Source: PALSA-660 sp963726435
GTDB taxonomy: Bacteria; Actinomycetota; Coriobacteriia; Anaerosomatales; PALSA-660
Assembly (NCBI GenBank): GCA_963726435.1
Contig: CAVSCJ010000002.1
Span: 1 to 64,000, forward strand
Reading direction: 5' to 3'
DNA: 64,000 bases
Shown here: piece after piece, positions 46,554 through 56,179 of the stretch
Numbering within the stretch: the first letter of the stretch is position 1
Layout: each line of letters opens with the position of its first letter
Made by a program: the position numbers and the translations under genes
The notes under the pieces: generated by a model
The model's input: only the letters and a program-made list of their open reading frames with translations
Databases searched by the model: none
What the model was told of the DNA's origin: nothing

Positions 46554-49076
46554 TCAGGGAGTGGCCGTCGCAGGCGCCGAGGCGTCCGCGCCTCCGTAGG
46601 CCTTGACCAGCGCCCCAGCCAGCGTCGGGTCGAACTCCACGCGATCGCCGTTGACGGCGATGACGCTGACCAGCTGGCTCATGGCGCTGTTCTGCGCCTG
46701 CAAGAACACGGGCTGGATGTAGGCCACCGTCCCCTCGACCGGCTCGACGATCATGCGTCCGAACAGCACCGTGACGCCGGGCTGATTCCAGAGCGTGAGC
46801 TGCTGCGAGATCCTCGGATCCTGGTTGATGCGCGCGCCTACCTGTTGCTGGCCCAGAACGACGCGCGCCTTGGGCAGGAGGTACACGGTCCTCTTCCCGT
46901 ACGAGCCTGGATCGCAGGCGGTAGCCATCCAGCCGACGAGGTTGTCGCGGTTGGGCAGTGAGTAGGGCTGCAGCAGGTACATCGCCTTGCCCGTGCCGGC
47001 GCCGGACGCGTCGGGCAGGTCCAGCATCAGGTATGACGGCTTGATGCTATTGCCCTTGGCGTCGTTCGGTATCTGCCACAGGTCCTCGCGGTTGTAGAAG
47101 ACGGTGGGGTCGGTCATGTGATAGGTGCGGTAGACCTCCGCCTGCGCCGAGAAGAGCTTCTGCGGCGCCCGGATGTGCGCCGCGACCTCCGCGGGCATCT
47201 GGTCGGCAGGGGTGACGAGGCCCGGCACGATGGTCGCCCAAGCGTCGCGGATCGGGTCCTTGCCATTGGCATAGAACGTCACCTCGCCCGTGTATGCGTC
47301 CACGGTGACCTTCACGGAGTTGCGCAGGTAGTTGACGCCGTCTGTTGTCGGCTGCGAGTTCGGGTAGTGATCGCTCGACGTATACGCGTCGAGGATCCAA
47401 AGGATGCGCCCGTCGACGATGGCGGGATACGGGTTCGCGTCGTAGGACAGCCACGGTGCGAGCTTGGCGGCGCGACCGGTGATGCCCCGATAGAGCAGTA
47501 TCTGACTGTCGGGTTTGATGTAGCTCGAGAAGATGAACTGGTCGGACTGGAGGCGCACCGCCCAGGCGAGCCGCGCCAGCCATGAGCCGACCGGCGCGCC
47601 GGTCGAGGTGTAGCGGGTGGTCGCGTTCTGCTCACCCTGCGCCGGGTAGTCGAACTCGTCGATGCCCGTGTTGACGATGCCATAGCTCGTCATATCGGGA
47701 CCGAAGTAGATGCGGGGCTCCTCGGCCACGAGCGCCGGCGAGCCCGCAGCGACGTCGGTGGAGACGTCGGAGGGCACGTCGCCGACCAGGAAGGTCGGGA
47801 AGCCACGGTCCGTGGTCTGGCTGGTCGAGCTGATCGCGAGTCCGTAGCCGTGGGTGTAGACAAGGTGGGTGTTGACCCAGGTGCGCGCGTTGGCGGGCAG
47901 GCCGGTCGGGTCGATCTGGCGCGCGGCGACGAGCACTTGGCGTTCATCGCCGTTGACCCGATAGCGGTCGAAGTCCACGGTCGACAGCTTGTAGTAGGGG
48001 CGGATCGTCTGCAGCTGGTTGAACGCCTGGCTCACCGTGTCCGGGGTCCAGACGGTCGCGTCGGAGAGCAGGCGCTCCGCGGCCGCCGAGGCTGAGGCGG
48101 AGATCGAGTCGAGCGCCGGGTACTGGATCCCCTCGACGCCGGTCAAGTCGAACGCTTCGCGGGTCATGGCGATGTTCCGCGCGCGGTAGGGCTCTTCCAG
48201 AGTCGCTTCGTTCGGAGTCGCGACGTAGTTCTGAACGACCGCGGGCCACGCGTTGACGAGCAGGACCCCGCCTACTCCCCACGCCAGGAAGGACCACAGC
48301 AAGATCTTCCACTTGCGTCCCGAGGCCGTCGCCAGCAGCAGGACGGCGAGGGCCAAGGAGAGGCCCGCCATGATCCAGTCGCCCGGGAGCGCCGCCGTGA
48401 TGTCCGAGTACGAGGCGCCGAAGATCTGCCCGGCGGGCGAGTAGGAGATCCGCCAGACCGCGATCCAGAAGTTGAAGGCGACGGCCAGCATCAGCAGTCC
48501 GACCAGGGATGAGACGATCGTCTTCAGCCTCCACCAGCGCGCCGGGATGGTGCCCGTCAGCTCGAGGCGGCTCGACAGAGTGATCGCTGCGACGGCGACG
48601 AGGGAGACGATCACGAGACCGTTGACCCAGCGGTATATCGCCTCGAAGGCAGGGAGGGCGAACACGAAGAAGCCTACGTCACGACCGAACTGGAGGTCCA
48701 TGACGCCGAAGGGCGACTGGGAGATGGCGAGACGGAAGACCATCCACTGCTGAGACATCGTCCAGGCCAGGGCCCCAGCCAGAAGGAGGCAGACGATGAT
48801 CGTGGTCTTCGGGAAGCGACCGGTCTCGCTCACGACGAGCCATGCGGATCGCGCGCTCGCGTAGAGCACGGCGAAGCCGAGGGCCGCGCAGAGGATCCAG
48901 ACGGCCGCCTGTGACAGCAGGCCTACCCAGAACACGTTCTGGTGGCCGACGCTCGCGTACCACTGGTAGTCGGTCCAGACCCAGGCGACGCCCATCAACG
49001 CGAGAAGGCCGGCCGCGGCGCCGAGCGCTGCGCCGGCCCACAGTGCCATCTTCTTCGAGAAGGACAGCTTCTTCAT
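46554..49076 (-). CDS. UPF0182 family large membrane protein
   Basis: 840 residues. Seven hydrophobic helices in the first 290 residues (for example LGAAAGLLALMGVAWVW, AAVWILCAALGFAVLYA), then a large extracytoplasmic domain with family segments WYASVGHQNVFWVGLL, ARNIAMTREAFDLTGVE, TIRPYYKLSTVDFDRY, YTHGYGLAISS, LSYDANPYPAIVDGRILWILDAYT and WATIVPGLVTPADQMP. Common in Actinobacteria and some anaerobes; no function known. Usually 900-1000 residues, so its C terminus is short. TAGAAT at 49101-49106 on this strand is a plausible -10 box. Confidence 0.95.
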   Translation of the reverse strand: MKKLSFSKKMALWAGAALGAAAGLLALMGVAWVWTDYQWYASVGHQNVFWVGLLSQAAVWILCAALGFAVLYASARSAWLVVSETGRFPKTTIIVCLLLAGALAWTMSQQWMVFRLAISQSPFGVMDLQFGRDVGFFVFALPAFEAIYRWVNGLVIVSLVAVAAITLSSRLELTGTIPARWWRLKTIVSSLVGLLMLAVAFNFWIAVWRISYSPAGQIFGASYSDITAALPGDWIMAGLSLALAVLLLATASGRKWKILLWSFLAWGVGGVLLVNAWPAVVQNYVATPNEATLEEPYRARNIAMTREAFDLTGVEGIQYPALDSISASASAAAERLLSDATVWTPDTVSQAFNQLQTIRPYYKLSTVDFDRYRVNGDERQVLVAARQIDPTGLPANARTWVNTHLVYTHGYGLAISSTSQTTDRGFPTFLVGDVPSDVSTDVAAGSPALVAEEPRIYFGPDMTSYGIVNTGIDEFDYPAQGEQNATTRYTSTGAPVGSWLARLAWAVRLQSDQFIFSSYIKPDSQILLYRGITGRAAKLAPWLSYDANPYPAIVDGRILWILDAYTSSDHYPNSQPTTDGVNYLRNSVKVTVDAYTGEVTFYANGKDPIRDAWATIVPGLVTPADQMPAEVAAHIRAPQKLFSAQAEVYRTYHMTDPTVFYNREDLWQIPNDAKGNSIKPSYLMLDLPDASGAGTGKAMYLLQPYSLPNRDNLVGWMATACDPGSYGKRTVYLLPKARVVLGQQQVGARINQDPRISQQLTLWNQPGVTVLFGRMIVEPVEGTVAYIQPVFLQAQNSAMSQLVSVIAVNGDRVEFDPTLAGALVKAYGGADASAPATATP

Positions 49077-49250
49077 CCCACCCCTATCACGGAGAGGTCG
49101 ATTCTACCATCGCCGCGCCAAAGGTCCCCTTGCACGACACCGTTTCGATGCTTGGACCTGGAAGGCGATATGCACCCCCGGTGGTATCATGCGGACTTCG
49201 GAAGTCGTCGCTCCCGCCCTCTTCGGACACACATCCGGGGTGTTGCCGCC

Positions 49251-50393
49251 ATGCGCATCCTCATCGCTGTCGCAACCTGGAATGCGCGGGCGATCTACGC
49301 CGTGTTGAAGGCGCTCTTCCCGGCGCGGCGCAAGGTCGTGTTCCTGAGCCGCCAGTCGGACACCCCTTCTCGCGACTTCACGTTGCTCGCCGAGGAGCTT
49401 CGCTCGCGCGACCCCGAGCTCGAGATCGTGATCAGGTGCCGAATGGTCGGCCGCTCCGCGCTGGCGCGGTTCGCGTCGATCGGCCCGATGGTGGGGCAGA
49501 TGTACCACCTGGCCACGGCGAGGGTCTGCGTGGTCGACGGCTACGTGATCCCTGTGAGTCTGCTCGACCATCGGCCGGGTCTCTTCGTCATCCAGCTCTG
49601 GCATGCCCTCGGCGCGATCAAGCGCTTCGGCTACCAAGCGCTGGACCGCGAGGGCGGACACTCCTCGGCCCTGGCCTCATCGATGCGGATGCACCTCAAC
49701 TACGACATCGTCGTGTGCTCGGGCTCCGCCACGATCCCCATCTTCGCCGAGGCGTTCGGGGTCGACGAGAGTGTGGTGCGACCGCTAGGGATGCCCCGCA
49801 TGGACTACCTGCGAGCGCACGCGGACGACGCTTCCCTGACGCCGGTGCCGCCGCCTATCGCGGCCCTCAGGAGGCGATTCCCGATCCTCACGGAGGCCTC
49901 GCGAACCGTGGTCCTCTACGCCCCGACCGTGCGTCGCGTGTGCGCCGACCGTTACCGAGACGTGACCGAGCGCTTCTCGGGCGCGCGTTACACTCTGGTC
50001 GTGAAGCCTCACCCTCTGGAGACGGCGCGGGTGGAGGGGCCCGAGGTGGTGTACGCGGGGGACGTCGACATCCTCGATCTGCTTCCGCTTTGCGACCTCG
50101 TCATCACCGACTACTCCGCGGTGGCGTTCGAAGCGTGCGTAGTGGACCTGCCCGTCTTCTTCTGGGTGTACGACATCGACGACTACGCGGCGGCACACGG
50201 ACTCAACATCGACCCGCTCGCGGAGATGCCGGAGGCCGCCTCTCGCGATCTGGGGGAGCTGGCGGCCCGCATCGAATCGGGCGAGCGGCACGTCGAGGTC
50301 ACGCGCATGCTGAAGGAGCGGTACGTGTCGGCACCGCCCGGATGTACGGGCCGCATAGCGGATGTGGTCATCGAAGCGATGGGGAACTCCTGA
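49251..50393 (+). CDS. CDP-glycerol glycerophosphotransferase family protein (TagB/TagF-like)
   Basis: 380 residues. GT-B-like transferase with the CDP-glycerol signatures QLWHALGAIKRFGY, MPRMDYL, VVLYAPTVRR, LVVKPHPLE, and DLLPLCDLVITDYSAVAFEA near residue 280. It adds glycerol- or ribitol-phosphate units to lipid-linked teichoic acid precursors on the inner membrane face. As the smaller of two such enzymes here it may be the primer enzyme (TagB). The ATG at 49251 follows the divergent promoter region (TATCAT at 49185). Confidence 0.88.
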   Translation: MRILIAVATWNARAIYAVLKALFPARRKVVFLSRQSDTPSRDFTLLAEELRSRDPELEIVIRCRMVGRSALARFASIGPMVGQMYHLATARVCVVDGYVIPVSLLDHRPGLFVIQLWHALGAIKRFGYQALDREGGHSSALASSMRMHLNYDIVVCSGSATIPIFAEAFGVDESVVRPLGMPRMDYLRAHADDASLTPVPPPIAALRRRFPILTEASRTVVLYAPTVRRVCADRYRDVTERFSGARYTLVVKPHPLETARVEGPEVVYAGDVDILDLLPLCDLVITDYSAVAFEACVVDLPVFFWVYDIDDYAAAHGLNIDPLAEMPEAASRDLGELAARIESGERHVEVTRMLKERYVSAPPGCTGRIADVVIEAMGNS

Positions 50394-50398
50394 CCTAT

Positions 50399-51877
50399 AT
50401 GGCGAAGCGCACGAACATGACCCCGGATGCGAGTGCCGGACGCACGTCCCACGCGGCCCCCCGCTCCGCGGGGTCGCGGAGCACGCTCCGCTCTGCTCTA
50501 GTTGCCGGCGGTAAGCGGCTCCCCCTGCTCGCGGGTCTCGTCCGCGCGCGCGCACTGGCGAGGCGCGAGCGCGAGTACCGGTCACTGTGGCAGTCGAACC
50601 CGGTGGATCCTGCCGTCGCGGTCTTCGAGAGCTACGACGCTCGCGGCTACTCGTGCAGTCCGCGCGCCCTGTACCGGGCGATGCTGGATGACCCGCGCTT
50701 CGAGGGCGTGGAGAAGGTGTGGGTCCTCCGAGCGGAGACGATCCGGGCGCTCAGGGAGCGCGGCGGCTTCGACATCCGTGGCGTGGACGATGCGACGGCC
50801 GAACCTGCCTCGCATGTCGATGTCGGCAGGACCCTCGGCGCTGGGGCATTGGATGAGTTGCGCCGCGCCGTGATCGTCCCGTGGCGGTCCCTTGAACACC
50901 GCCGAAGCTACGCTCGCGCCGGCTTGTGGATCTCGAACACGATGGTGCCCGCCCACTTCGAGTTGCGCCCCGGGCAATCCTACGTGCAGACGTGGCATGG
51001 CACTCCGCTGAAGCGCTTGGGGTGCGACATCGCGGTCGGGGGCACCGGGAGCGCCATGCTGTCCGTGCGCGAGATCCACTCCCGCTACAAGCGTGAGGGC
51101 AGGCGCTTCACGTGGCTGCTGTCCCAGTGCAGGTACGCGACGGACCGGCTCGCCTCGGCGTTCGACCTTGCCGCGGCCGGGAGGATCGACGCCATAGTCG
51201 AGGAAGGGTACCCGCGCAACGACTTCCTCCACACGTTCGGCCCGGCCGACGCCGCCGACGTCAGGTCGAGGCTGGGCATCCCTCCGGAGAAGAAGGTGAT
51301 CCTCTACGCCCCCACCTGGCGAGAGGACCAGCACTCGTCCGGGATCGGATACACGTTCGAGAGCGGCGTGGACTTCAAGGCTTTGCGCGACGCGCTGGGA
51401 GACGATCACGTCGTGCTGTTCCGTTCCCACTGCCTCGTGGCGGCCGCCCTCGATCTCTCGGCCTATGGCGGCTTCGTGATCGACGTCTCCGCCATCGACG
51501 ACGTCAACGACCTTTACGTCATCAGCGACGTGCTCGTCACTGACTACTCCAGCGTGACCTTCGACTTCGCGAACCTGCGGCGGCCGATGTTGTTCTACAT
51601 GCCGGACCTCGACAGCTACTCGGGGCGAGGTCGCGGTCTGTACCTGGGCACCGACGACCTCCCTGGGCCCGTCGTGACGGACACCTCGCAACTCATAGAA
51701 GCCGTCCGTGCGCTTGACAACCCCCGTGGGCGCGACCGCGAGCGCCTGGCTCGCTTCTGTGGACGTTTCGCCTATCTGGACGACGGCCGTGCGAGCGAGC
51801 GCGTCATCGAGCGTATGCTTGCCCGGGGAGCGTTGCGGACCGGGTCCGCCGACCGGGATTCGAGAGGTGGTTCCTAG
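50399..51877 (+). CDS. CDP-glycerol glycerophosphotransferase (TagF-like polymerase)
   Basis: 492 residues. A basic N terminus is followed by the CDP-glycerol transferase domain: VQTWHGTPLKRLGCDI (about residue 200), EGYPRNDFL, VILYAPTWREDQ, VLFRSHCLV, DVNDLYVISDVLVTDYSSVTFDFA and LRRPMLFYMPDLDSY. These match TagF, which polymerises glycerol phosphate. An open frame reaches back to 48842, but the ATG at 50399, six bases after the previous gene, gives the family-like start. Confidence 0.92.
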   Translation: MAKRTNMTPDASAGRTSHAAPRSAGSRSTLRSALVAGGKRLPLLAGLVRARALARREREYRSLWQSNPVDPAVAVFESYDARGYSCSPRALYRAMLDDPRFEGVEKVWVLRAETIRALRERGGFDIRGVDDATAEPASHVDVGRTLGAGALDELRRAVIVPWRSLEHRRSYARAGLWISNTMVPAHFELRPGQSYVQTWHGTPLKRLGCDIAVGGTGSAMLSVREIHSRYKREGRRFTWLLSQCRYATDRLASAFDLAAAGRIDAIVEEGYPRNDFLHTFGPADAADVRSRLGIPPEKKVILYAPTWREDQHSSGIGYTFESGVDFKALRDALGDDHVVLFRSHCLVAAALDLSAYGGFVIDVSAIDDVNDLYVISDVLVTDYSSVTFDFANLRRPMLFYMPDLDSYSGRGRGLYLGTDDLPGPVVTDTSQLIEAVRALDNPRGRDRERLARFCGRFAYLDDGRASERVIERMLARGALRTGSADRDSRGGS

Positions 51878-51880
51878 CCG

Positions 51881-52279
51881 ATGAAGCGGGTCCTGACATA
51901 CGGGACGTTCGACCTGGTGCATCACGGTCACATCCGGCTGCTCCAGCGCGCGAAGGCCCTCGGCGACTACCTCGTCGTTGCAGTCTCGACGGACGAGTTC
52001 AACGCGAGCAAGGGCAAGAAGGCGTATCACGACTACGCCTCGCGCAAGGAGATAGTCGAGTCGATCAGATACGTCGATCTGGTCATCCCCGAGACCTCGT
52101 GGGGCCAGAAGATCGACGACGTCAAGAGATACGACATCGATGTCGTCGTGATGGGCGACGACTGGGCGGGCAGCGACCGCTTCGATCACCTCAAGGACTA
52201 CTGCGAGCTGGTCTTCCTCCCGAGGACCGAGGGCGTGTCCACCACCGACATCAAGGAGGACCTCGGTGGCGGAAGCTAG
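51881..52279 (+). CDS. tagD: Glycerol-3-phosphate cytidylyltransferase
   Basis: 132 residues, full family length. Makes CDP-glycerol from CTP and glycerol-3-phosphate. Nucleotidyl-transfer motif TFDLVHHGHIRLL (HxGH at 14-17), and the signature RTEGVSTTDI near residue 118. Gives the donor for the two glycerophosphotransferases just upstream. Confidence 0.96.
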   Translation: MKRVLTYGTFDLVHHGHIRLLQRAKALGDYLVVAVSTDEFNASKGKKAYHDYASRKEIVESIRYVDLVIPETSWGQKIDDVKRYDIDVVVMGDDWAGSDRFDHLKDYCELVFLPRTEGVSTTDIKEDLGGGS

Positions 52280-53129
52280 GCCCGACAGCGCCGATGTGCT
52301 CGCCTCGCGCGTGAGGCGCTATGGGGGGACTCTCGTCGGCGTTGTCGACGAGCACGAGCAGTACTGGCGGCAGATCCTCCAGCTGGCAGCCGCCGACCTC
52401 GTCAAGACGTACCGCGGCTCCGCGCTCGGCTGGCTTTGGGCTGTCATCAAGCCGAGCGTGACGATCTTCGTCTACTGGTTCGCGTTCGCGATCGGGCTGC
52501 GCGCCTCGACCTCCGTCGCCGGCTTTCCCTTCTCGCTCTGGCTGATCGCCGGCATCATCCCGTGGTTCTACATCTCGGAGATGCTGACGCAGGGGACCAC
52601 GACTCTGAAGCGCTACAGCTACCTGGTCACGAAGATCAAGTTCCCGGTGTCCACGATCTCGACGTTCGTGAGCCTCTCGAAGCTCTACGTCCACATAGCG
52701 CTGACCGCGATCGTGATCGTGATCTTCATCGTCGTCGGCTATCCGATCGACGTCTACTACCTTCAACTGCCGCTCTACATGGGCCTGATGTTCGTGTTCT
52801 TCACGGTGTGGTCGCTCTTCGCGGCCCCGTTGTCCGCCATCAGCAAGGACTTCGCGAACGTCGTCAGCTCGTTCGTCATGGCCCTGTTCTGGATGTCGGG
52901 GATCATGTGGGACATCAACACGATCAAGATCCCGTGGCTCAGCCGCCTGCTGCTCTTCAACCCCGTAACGTTCATCGCCACCGGGTACCGCAACGTCTTC
53001 ATCTACAAGAAGTGGTTCTTCGAGGACCAGTTCGCGCTGATCGCCTTCCTCGTGACGCTCGCGGGGATGACGGCCCTGAGCCTGTACACGTACCACCGGC
53101 TGCGGCGCGACATCGCCGACGTGCTGTGA
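52266..53129 (+). CDS. tagG: ABC-2 type teichoic acid/polysaccharide exporter permease (TagG-like)
   Basis: 287 residues, six helices, with the amphipathic N-terminal QILQLAAADLVKTYRGSALGWLWAVIKPSV typical of polysaccharide exporters and a C-terminal cytoplasmic end. Overlaps tagD by 14 bases. Works with the ATPase that follows to flip lipid-linked polymer across the membrane. Confidence 0.93.
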   Translation: MAEARPDSADVLASRVRRYGGTLVGVVDEHEQYWRQILQLAAADLVKTYRGSALGWLWAVIKPSVTIFVYWFAFAIGLRASTSVAGFPFSLWLIAGIIPWFYISEMLTQGTTTLKRYSYLVTKIKFPVSTISTFVSLSKLYVHIALTAIVIVIFIVVGYPIDVYYLQLPLYMGLMFVFFTVWSLFAAPLSAISKDFANVVSSFVMALFWMSGIMWDINTIKIPWLSRLLLFNPVTFIATGYRNVFIYKKWFFEDQFALIAFLVTLAGMTALSLYTYHRLRRDIADVL

Positions 53130-53139
53130 CGGAGCGGAC

Positions 53140-53937
53140 ATGACCCACGACACCGACATCGCGATCGAGTTCAAGAACGTCTCGAAGCGCTACAAGCTCT
53201 ACCGCAGCGATCGCCAGCGCTTCCTCGGCATCTTCTCGAAGAGGATCGCCTACAAGGAGGTCTTCGCGAACAGCCACCTGACCTTCCAGGTCAAGCGTGG
53301 CGAGTCGGTCGCCGTCATCGGCAAGAACGGAGCCGGCAAGTCCACGATGCTGAAGATGATCACGGGGGTCGTCTTCCCGACCACGGGCCAGATCTCAGTG
53401 AACGGCCGCGTCAGCGCCCTGCTGGAGCTGACCGCGGGATTCGATCTCGAGTTCACCGGACGCGAGAACGTGCACCTGCGCGGGCAGATCTGGGGGCTCG
53501 AGAAGGGCGAGATAGCAGCCCTCGAGAATGAGGTCGTGGACTTCGCCGACATCGGCGTCTACATCGACCAGCCTATGCGCACGTACTCGAGCGGGATGAA
53601 GGCCCGAGTGGGGTTCGCGATCTCCGCCAGTATCAACCCCGAGATCCTCGTGGTCGACGAAGCGCTCTCCGTCGGCGACAAGGCGTTCCGCGAGAAATGC
53701 GACGCCAAGATCCGCGAGATCATGGAGAAGGAGAACGTGACCGTCGTCTTCGTCACGCACTCCCGAGGCGCGGCCGAGGCGATCTGCAGCCGGGGACTCG
53801 TGCTGGAGAGTGGCCGGCTCGCCTTCGACGGTCCGATCGTCGAGGCGCTCGACTACTACGAGGGGCCGAAGCAGACCACCGGTCCGATCGGGGATGTAGT
53901 AGTCGACATCGGCGACGTGGCCATCACCGACGCGTAG
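53140..53937 (+). CDS. tagH: ABC transporter ATPase for teichoic acid/polysaccharide export (TagH-like)
   Basis: 265 residues. Walker A GKNGAGKSTMLKMITG, ABC signature YSSGMKARVGFAI, Walker B ILVVDEALSVGD, switch histidine in VTHS. FTGRENVHLRGQIWGL is typical of polymer exporters. It has a short C terminus, without the long extracellular domain of Bacillus TagH. Export partner of the preceding permease. Confidence 0.93.
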   Translation: MTHDTDIAIEFKNVSKRYKLYRSDRQRFLGIFSKRIAYKEVFANSHLTFQVKRGESVAVIGKNGAGKSTMLKMITGVVFPTTGQISVNGRVSALLELTAGFDLEFTGRENVHLRGQIWGLEKGEIAALENEVVDFADIGVYIDQPMRTYSSGMKARVGFAISASINPEILVVDEALSVGDKAFREKCDAKIREIMEKENVTVVFVTHSRGAAEAICSRGLVLESGRLAFDGPIVEALDYYEGPKQTTGPIGDVVVDIGDVAITDA

Positions 53938-53953
53938 GCGTTTGGAGGCACCC

Positions 53954-54772
53954 ATGGTCGACGAACGGCTAGCCACCGTGAGGCACGCCGCGAACGAGTT
54001 TCGGACTCTGGGCCTGGGCCTGCTCCCGGACGCCCTCGTGGTCCTCGGCAGTGGACTCGGCGACGTGCTCGACGTCATGGAGGTAGTGGCCGAGGCGCCG
54101 TTCGGAGCCCTGCCCGGATTCGCCGAATCGGGCGTGATCGGCCACGAGGGCCGCTTCGTGTTCGGTCGGGTGGGGGAGACGGGCGTTCTCGCTATGGTGG
54201 GGCGCCTCCACCTCTACGAGGGGCATCCGGTCGATCGCGTGGTGCTCCCCGTGCGGGCCGCGGCGCTTCTCGGATGCCGCACGCTGATAGCCACGAACGC
54301 CGCCGGCGGGATCGCGCCCGGCATGCGGGTCGGCCAGACGATGATGATCACCGACCACATCAACCTCTTGGGCGCCAACCCGCTCACGGGTCCCAACATC
54401 GACGAGCTCGGGGTCCGCTTCCCGCCGATGGCGGACGCCTACGGCCCGCGCCTGCGCGCGCTCGCGCGCGAGCTCGCGGGCGAACAGGGGACGGATCTGG
54501 CGGAGGGGGTCTACGCCGCCGTCCCGGGCCCCAACTACGAGACCGCCGCCGAGATCGGGTATCTGCGCTCCGTAGGAGCCGACGCAGTGGGCATGTCCAC
54601 GGTCCCGGAGGTGATAGCCGCGCGCCACGCGGGGATGGAGGTCGCGGCATTCTCACTGATCGCGAACGTCGCAGGTGAGATGACCGACTCACACGAGTCC
54701 GTGCTCGCCGCGGCGCGGGCCGGGACGCCCGCGATGGCCAGCCTGGTCACTGGTATACTCGCCCGGTTGTAG
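53954..54772 (+). CDS. punA: Purine nucleoside phosphorylase, 6-oxopurine type
   Basis: 272-residue trimeric-class enzyme that splits inosine or guanosine with phosphate. Motifs: VLGSGLGD (30-37), GHEGRF (63-68), GRLHLYEGHP (83-92), TNAAGGI (114-120), PNYETAAE with the base-binding E200, GMSTVPEVI and N238 in SLIANVAGE. Glutamate and asparagine at these places mark 6-oxopurine specificity rather than methylthioadenosine phosphorylase. The ATG at 53954 follows GGAGG. TATACT at 54754 inside its end may be the -10 box of ahcY. Confidence 0.93.
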   Translation: MVDERLATVRHAANEFRTLGLGLLPDALVVLGSGLGDVLDVMEVVAEAPFGALPGFAESGVIGHEGRFVFGRVGETGVLAMVGRLHLYEGHPVDRVVLPVRAAALLGCRTLIATNAAGGIAPGMRVGQTMMITDHINLLGANPLTGPNIDELGVRFPPMADAYGPRLRALARELAGEQGTDLAEGVYAAVPGPNYETAAEIGYLRSVGADAVGMSTVPEVIAARHAGMEVAAFSLIANVAGEMTDSHESVLAAARAGTPAMASLVTGILARL

Positions 54773-54831
54773 AGCCCCGGACGCTCTTCGTGCCCGGCCA
54801 AGCCCCCCAGTCAAGGAGCGTTGAGACGACC

Positions 54832-56091
54832 ATGGATCACCACGTGAAGGACATCGGCCTCGCCGAAGCCGGCCGCGCACGCATCGAGTGGGCCGACGCC
54901 GACATGCCCGTGCTGGCGTCCATCCGCGAGCGGTTCGAAGCCGAGAAGCCCCTGGCCGGCATGCGAGTGTCGGCCTGCCTCCACGTCACGACCGAGACCG
55001 CGAACCTGATGCGGACGCTCCAGGCGGGCGGCGCGGACATCGTGCTGTGCGCCTCCAACCCTCTGTCCACCCAAGACGACGTGGCCGCCTCGCTCGTGCT
55101 CGACTACGGCATCCGCACCTACGCTATCAAGGGCGAGGACACAGAGACCTACTACAAGCACATCGACGCGGCGATCGATCACAAGCCGAACATCACCATG
55201 GACGACGGTGCTGACGTGGTCGGCCGCGTGCACGCCGAGCGCCCCGAGGCGCTCGCCGACATCCTCGGGGGCACCGAAGAGACCACCACCGGCGTGATCC
55301 GCCTGCGCGCGATGGCAGCCGACGGCGCGCTGAAGTTCCCGATAGTCTCCGTCAACGACGCGAACACCAAGCATCTGTTCGACAACCGCTACGGCACCGG
55401 CCAGTCCACCATCGACGGTGTCATCCGCGCCACCAACCGCTTGATCGCCGGCCGCACGGTGGTCGTTTCCGGCTACGGCTGGTGCGGACGCGGCATCGCG
55501 ATGCGCGCGGACGGACTCGGCGGCAACGTGATCGTCTGTGAGGTCGACCCGCTCAAGGCGCTCGAAGCCGTCATGGACGGATACCGCGTCATGCCGGCGG
55601 TCGAGGCGGCCGCGTTCGCCGACATCTGGCTCACCGTCACCGGCGACCTCAACGTCATCGACTCGGCCGCATTCGACGCGATGAAGGACGGCGCGATCCT
55701 GGCCAACTCCGGTCACTTCAACGTCGAGATCGCGATCCCGCACCTTCGTGAGAGGGCCGTCTCGGCCCGAGAGGTGCGCCCGCTGGTCGAGGAGTTCACT
55801 CTCTCGGACGGCCGCCGCATCTACCTGCTCGCTGACGGCCGGTTGGTGAACTTGTCCTGCGCCGAGGGGCACCCCGCCTCAGTCATGGACATGTCCTTCG
55901 CGAACCAGGCGTTGTCGGCCGAGTACATAGTGCGCAACGCGTCCGCGCTGACGCCCGGCGTCTATCCCGTGCCGGCGGAGATCGACGCGGAGATCGCGAA
56001 GCTGAAGCTCGCGAGCATGGGCGTGCGCATAGACACTCTCACTCCCGAGCAGGCCAAGTACCTCGCGTCTTGGCAGGAGGGGACGGTCTAG
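54832..56091 (+). CDS. ahcY: Adenosylhomocysteinase, archaeal/Thermotoga-like type
   Basis: 419 residues. NAD-dependent hydrolysis of S-adenosylhomocysteine. NAD-binding VSGYGWCGRGIAMRADGLG near residue 215, NDANTKHLFDNRYGTGQS, GHFNVEI and DMSFANQALS are present. The substrate loop reads CASNPLSTQDDVAASL, with Asp-Asp where eukaryotic and most bacterial enzymes have Asp-His, the form found in archaea and Thermotoga, some of which prefer the inosyl analogue. The short length without the extra insert also fits. ATG chosen by the family N terminus; a GTG at 54790 is in frame. Confidence 0.93.
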   Translation: MDHHVKDIGLAEAGRARIEWADADMPVLASIRERFEAEKPLAGMRVSACLHVTTETANLMRTLQAGGADIVLCASNPLSTQDDVAASLVLDYGIRTYAIKGEDTETYYKHIDAAIDHKPNITMDDGADVVGRVHAERPEALADILGGTEETTTGVIRLRAMAADGALKFPIVSVNDANTKHLFDNRYGTGQSTIDGVIRATNRLIAGRTVVVSGYGWCGRGIAMRADGLGGNVIVCEVDPLKALEAVMDGYRVMPAVEAAAFADIWLTVTGDLNVIDSAAFDAMKDGAILANSGHFNVEIAIPHLRERAVSAREVRPLVEEFTLSDGRRIYLLADGRLVNLSCAEGHPASVMDMSFANQALSAEYIVRNASALTPGVYPVPAEIDAEIAKLKLASMGVRIDTLTPEQAKYLASWQEGTV

Positions 56092-56179
56092 CCGGCCGTT
56101 CCGCGGGTTTCGGCCTCGGGTTCGCTCGCGTTCCGAAGCGTCCTGGGGGCCATCAAGGCTACGACGACGGGGACGCGAC

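Noticed and set aside
48842..50398. Long N-terminal extension of the TagF-like protein
   Set aside because: It reads through the preceding glycerophosphotransferase in the wrong frame and is Arg/Pro-rich as expected of shadow frames in GC-rich DNA.
53954..54772. Methylthioadenosine phosphorylase (MtnP) instead of purine nucleoside phosphorylase, suggested by nearby mtnA
   Set aside because: The base-binding residues are Glu200 and Asn238, the 6-oxopurine pattern, whereas MtnP has Asp in place of the Asn.
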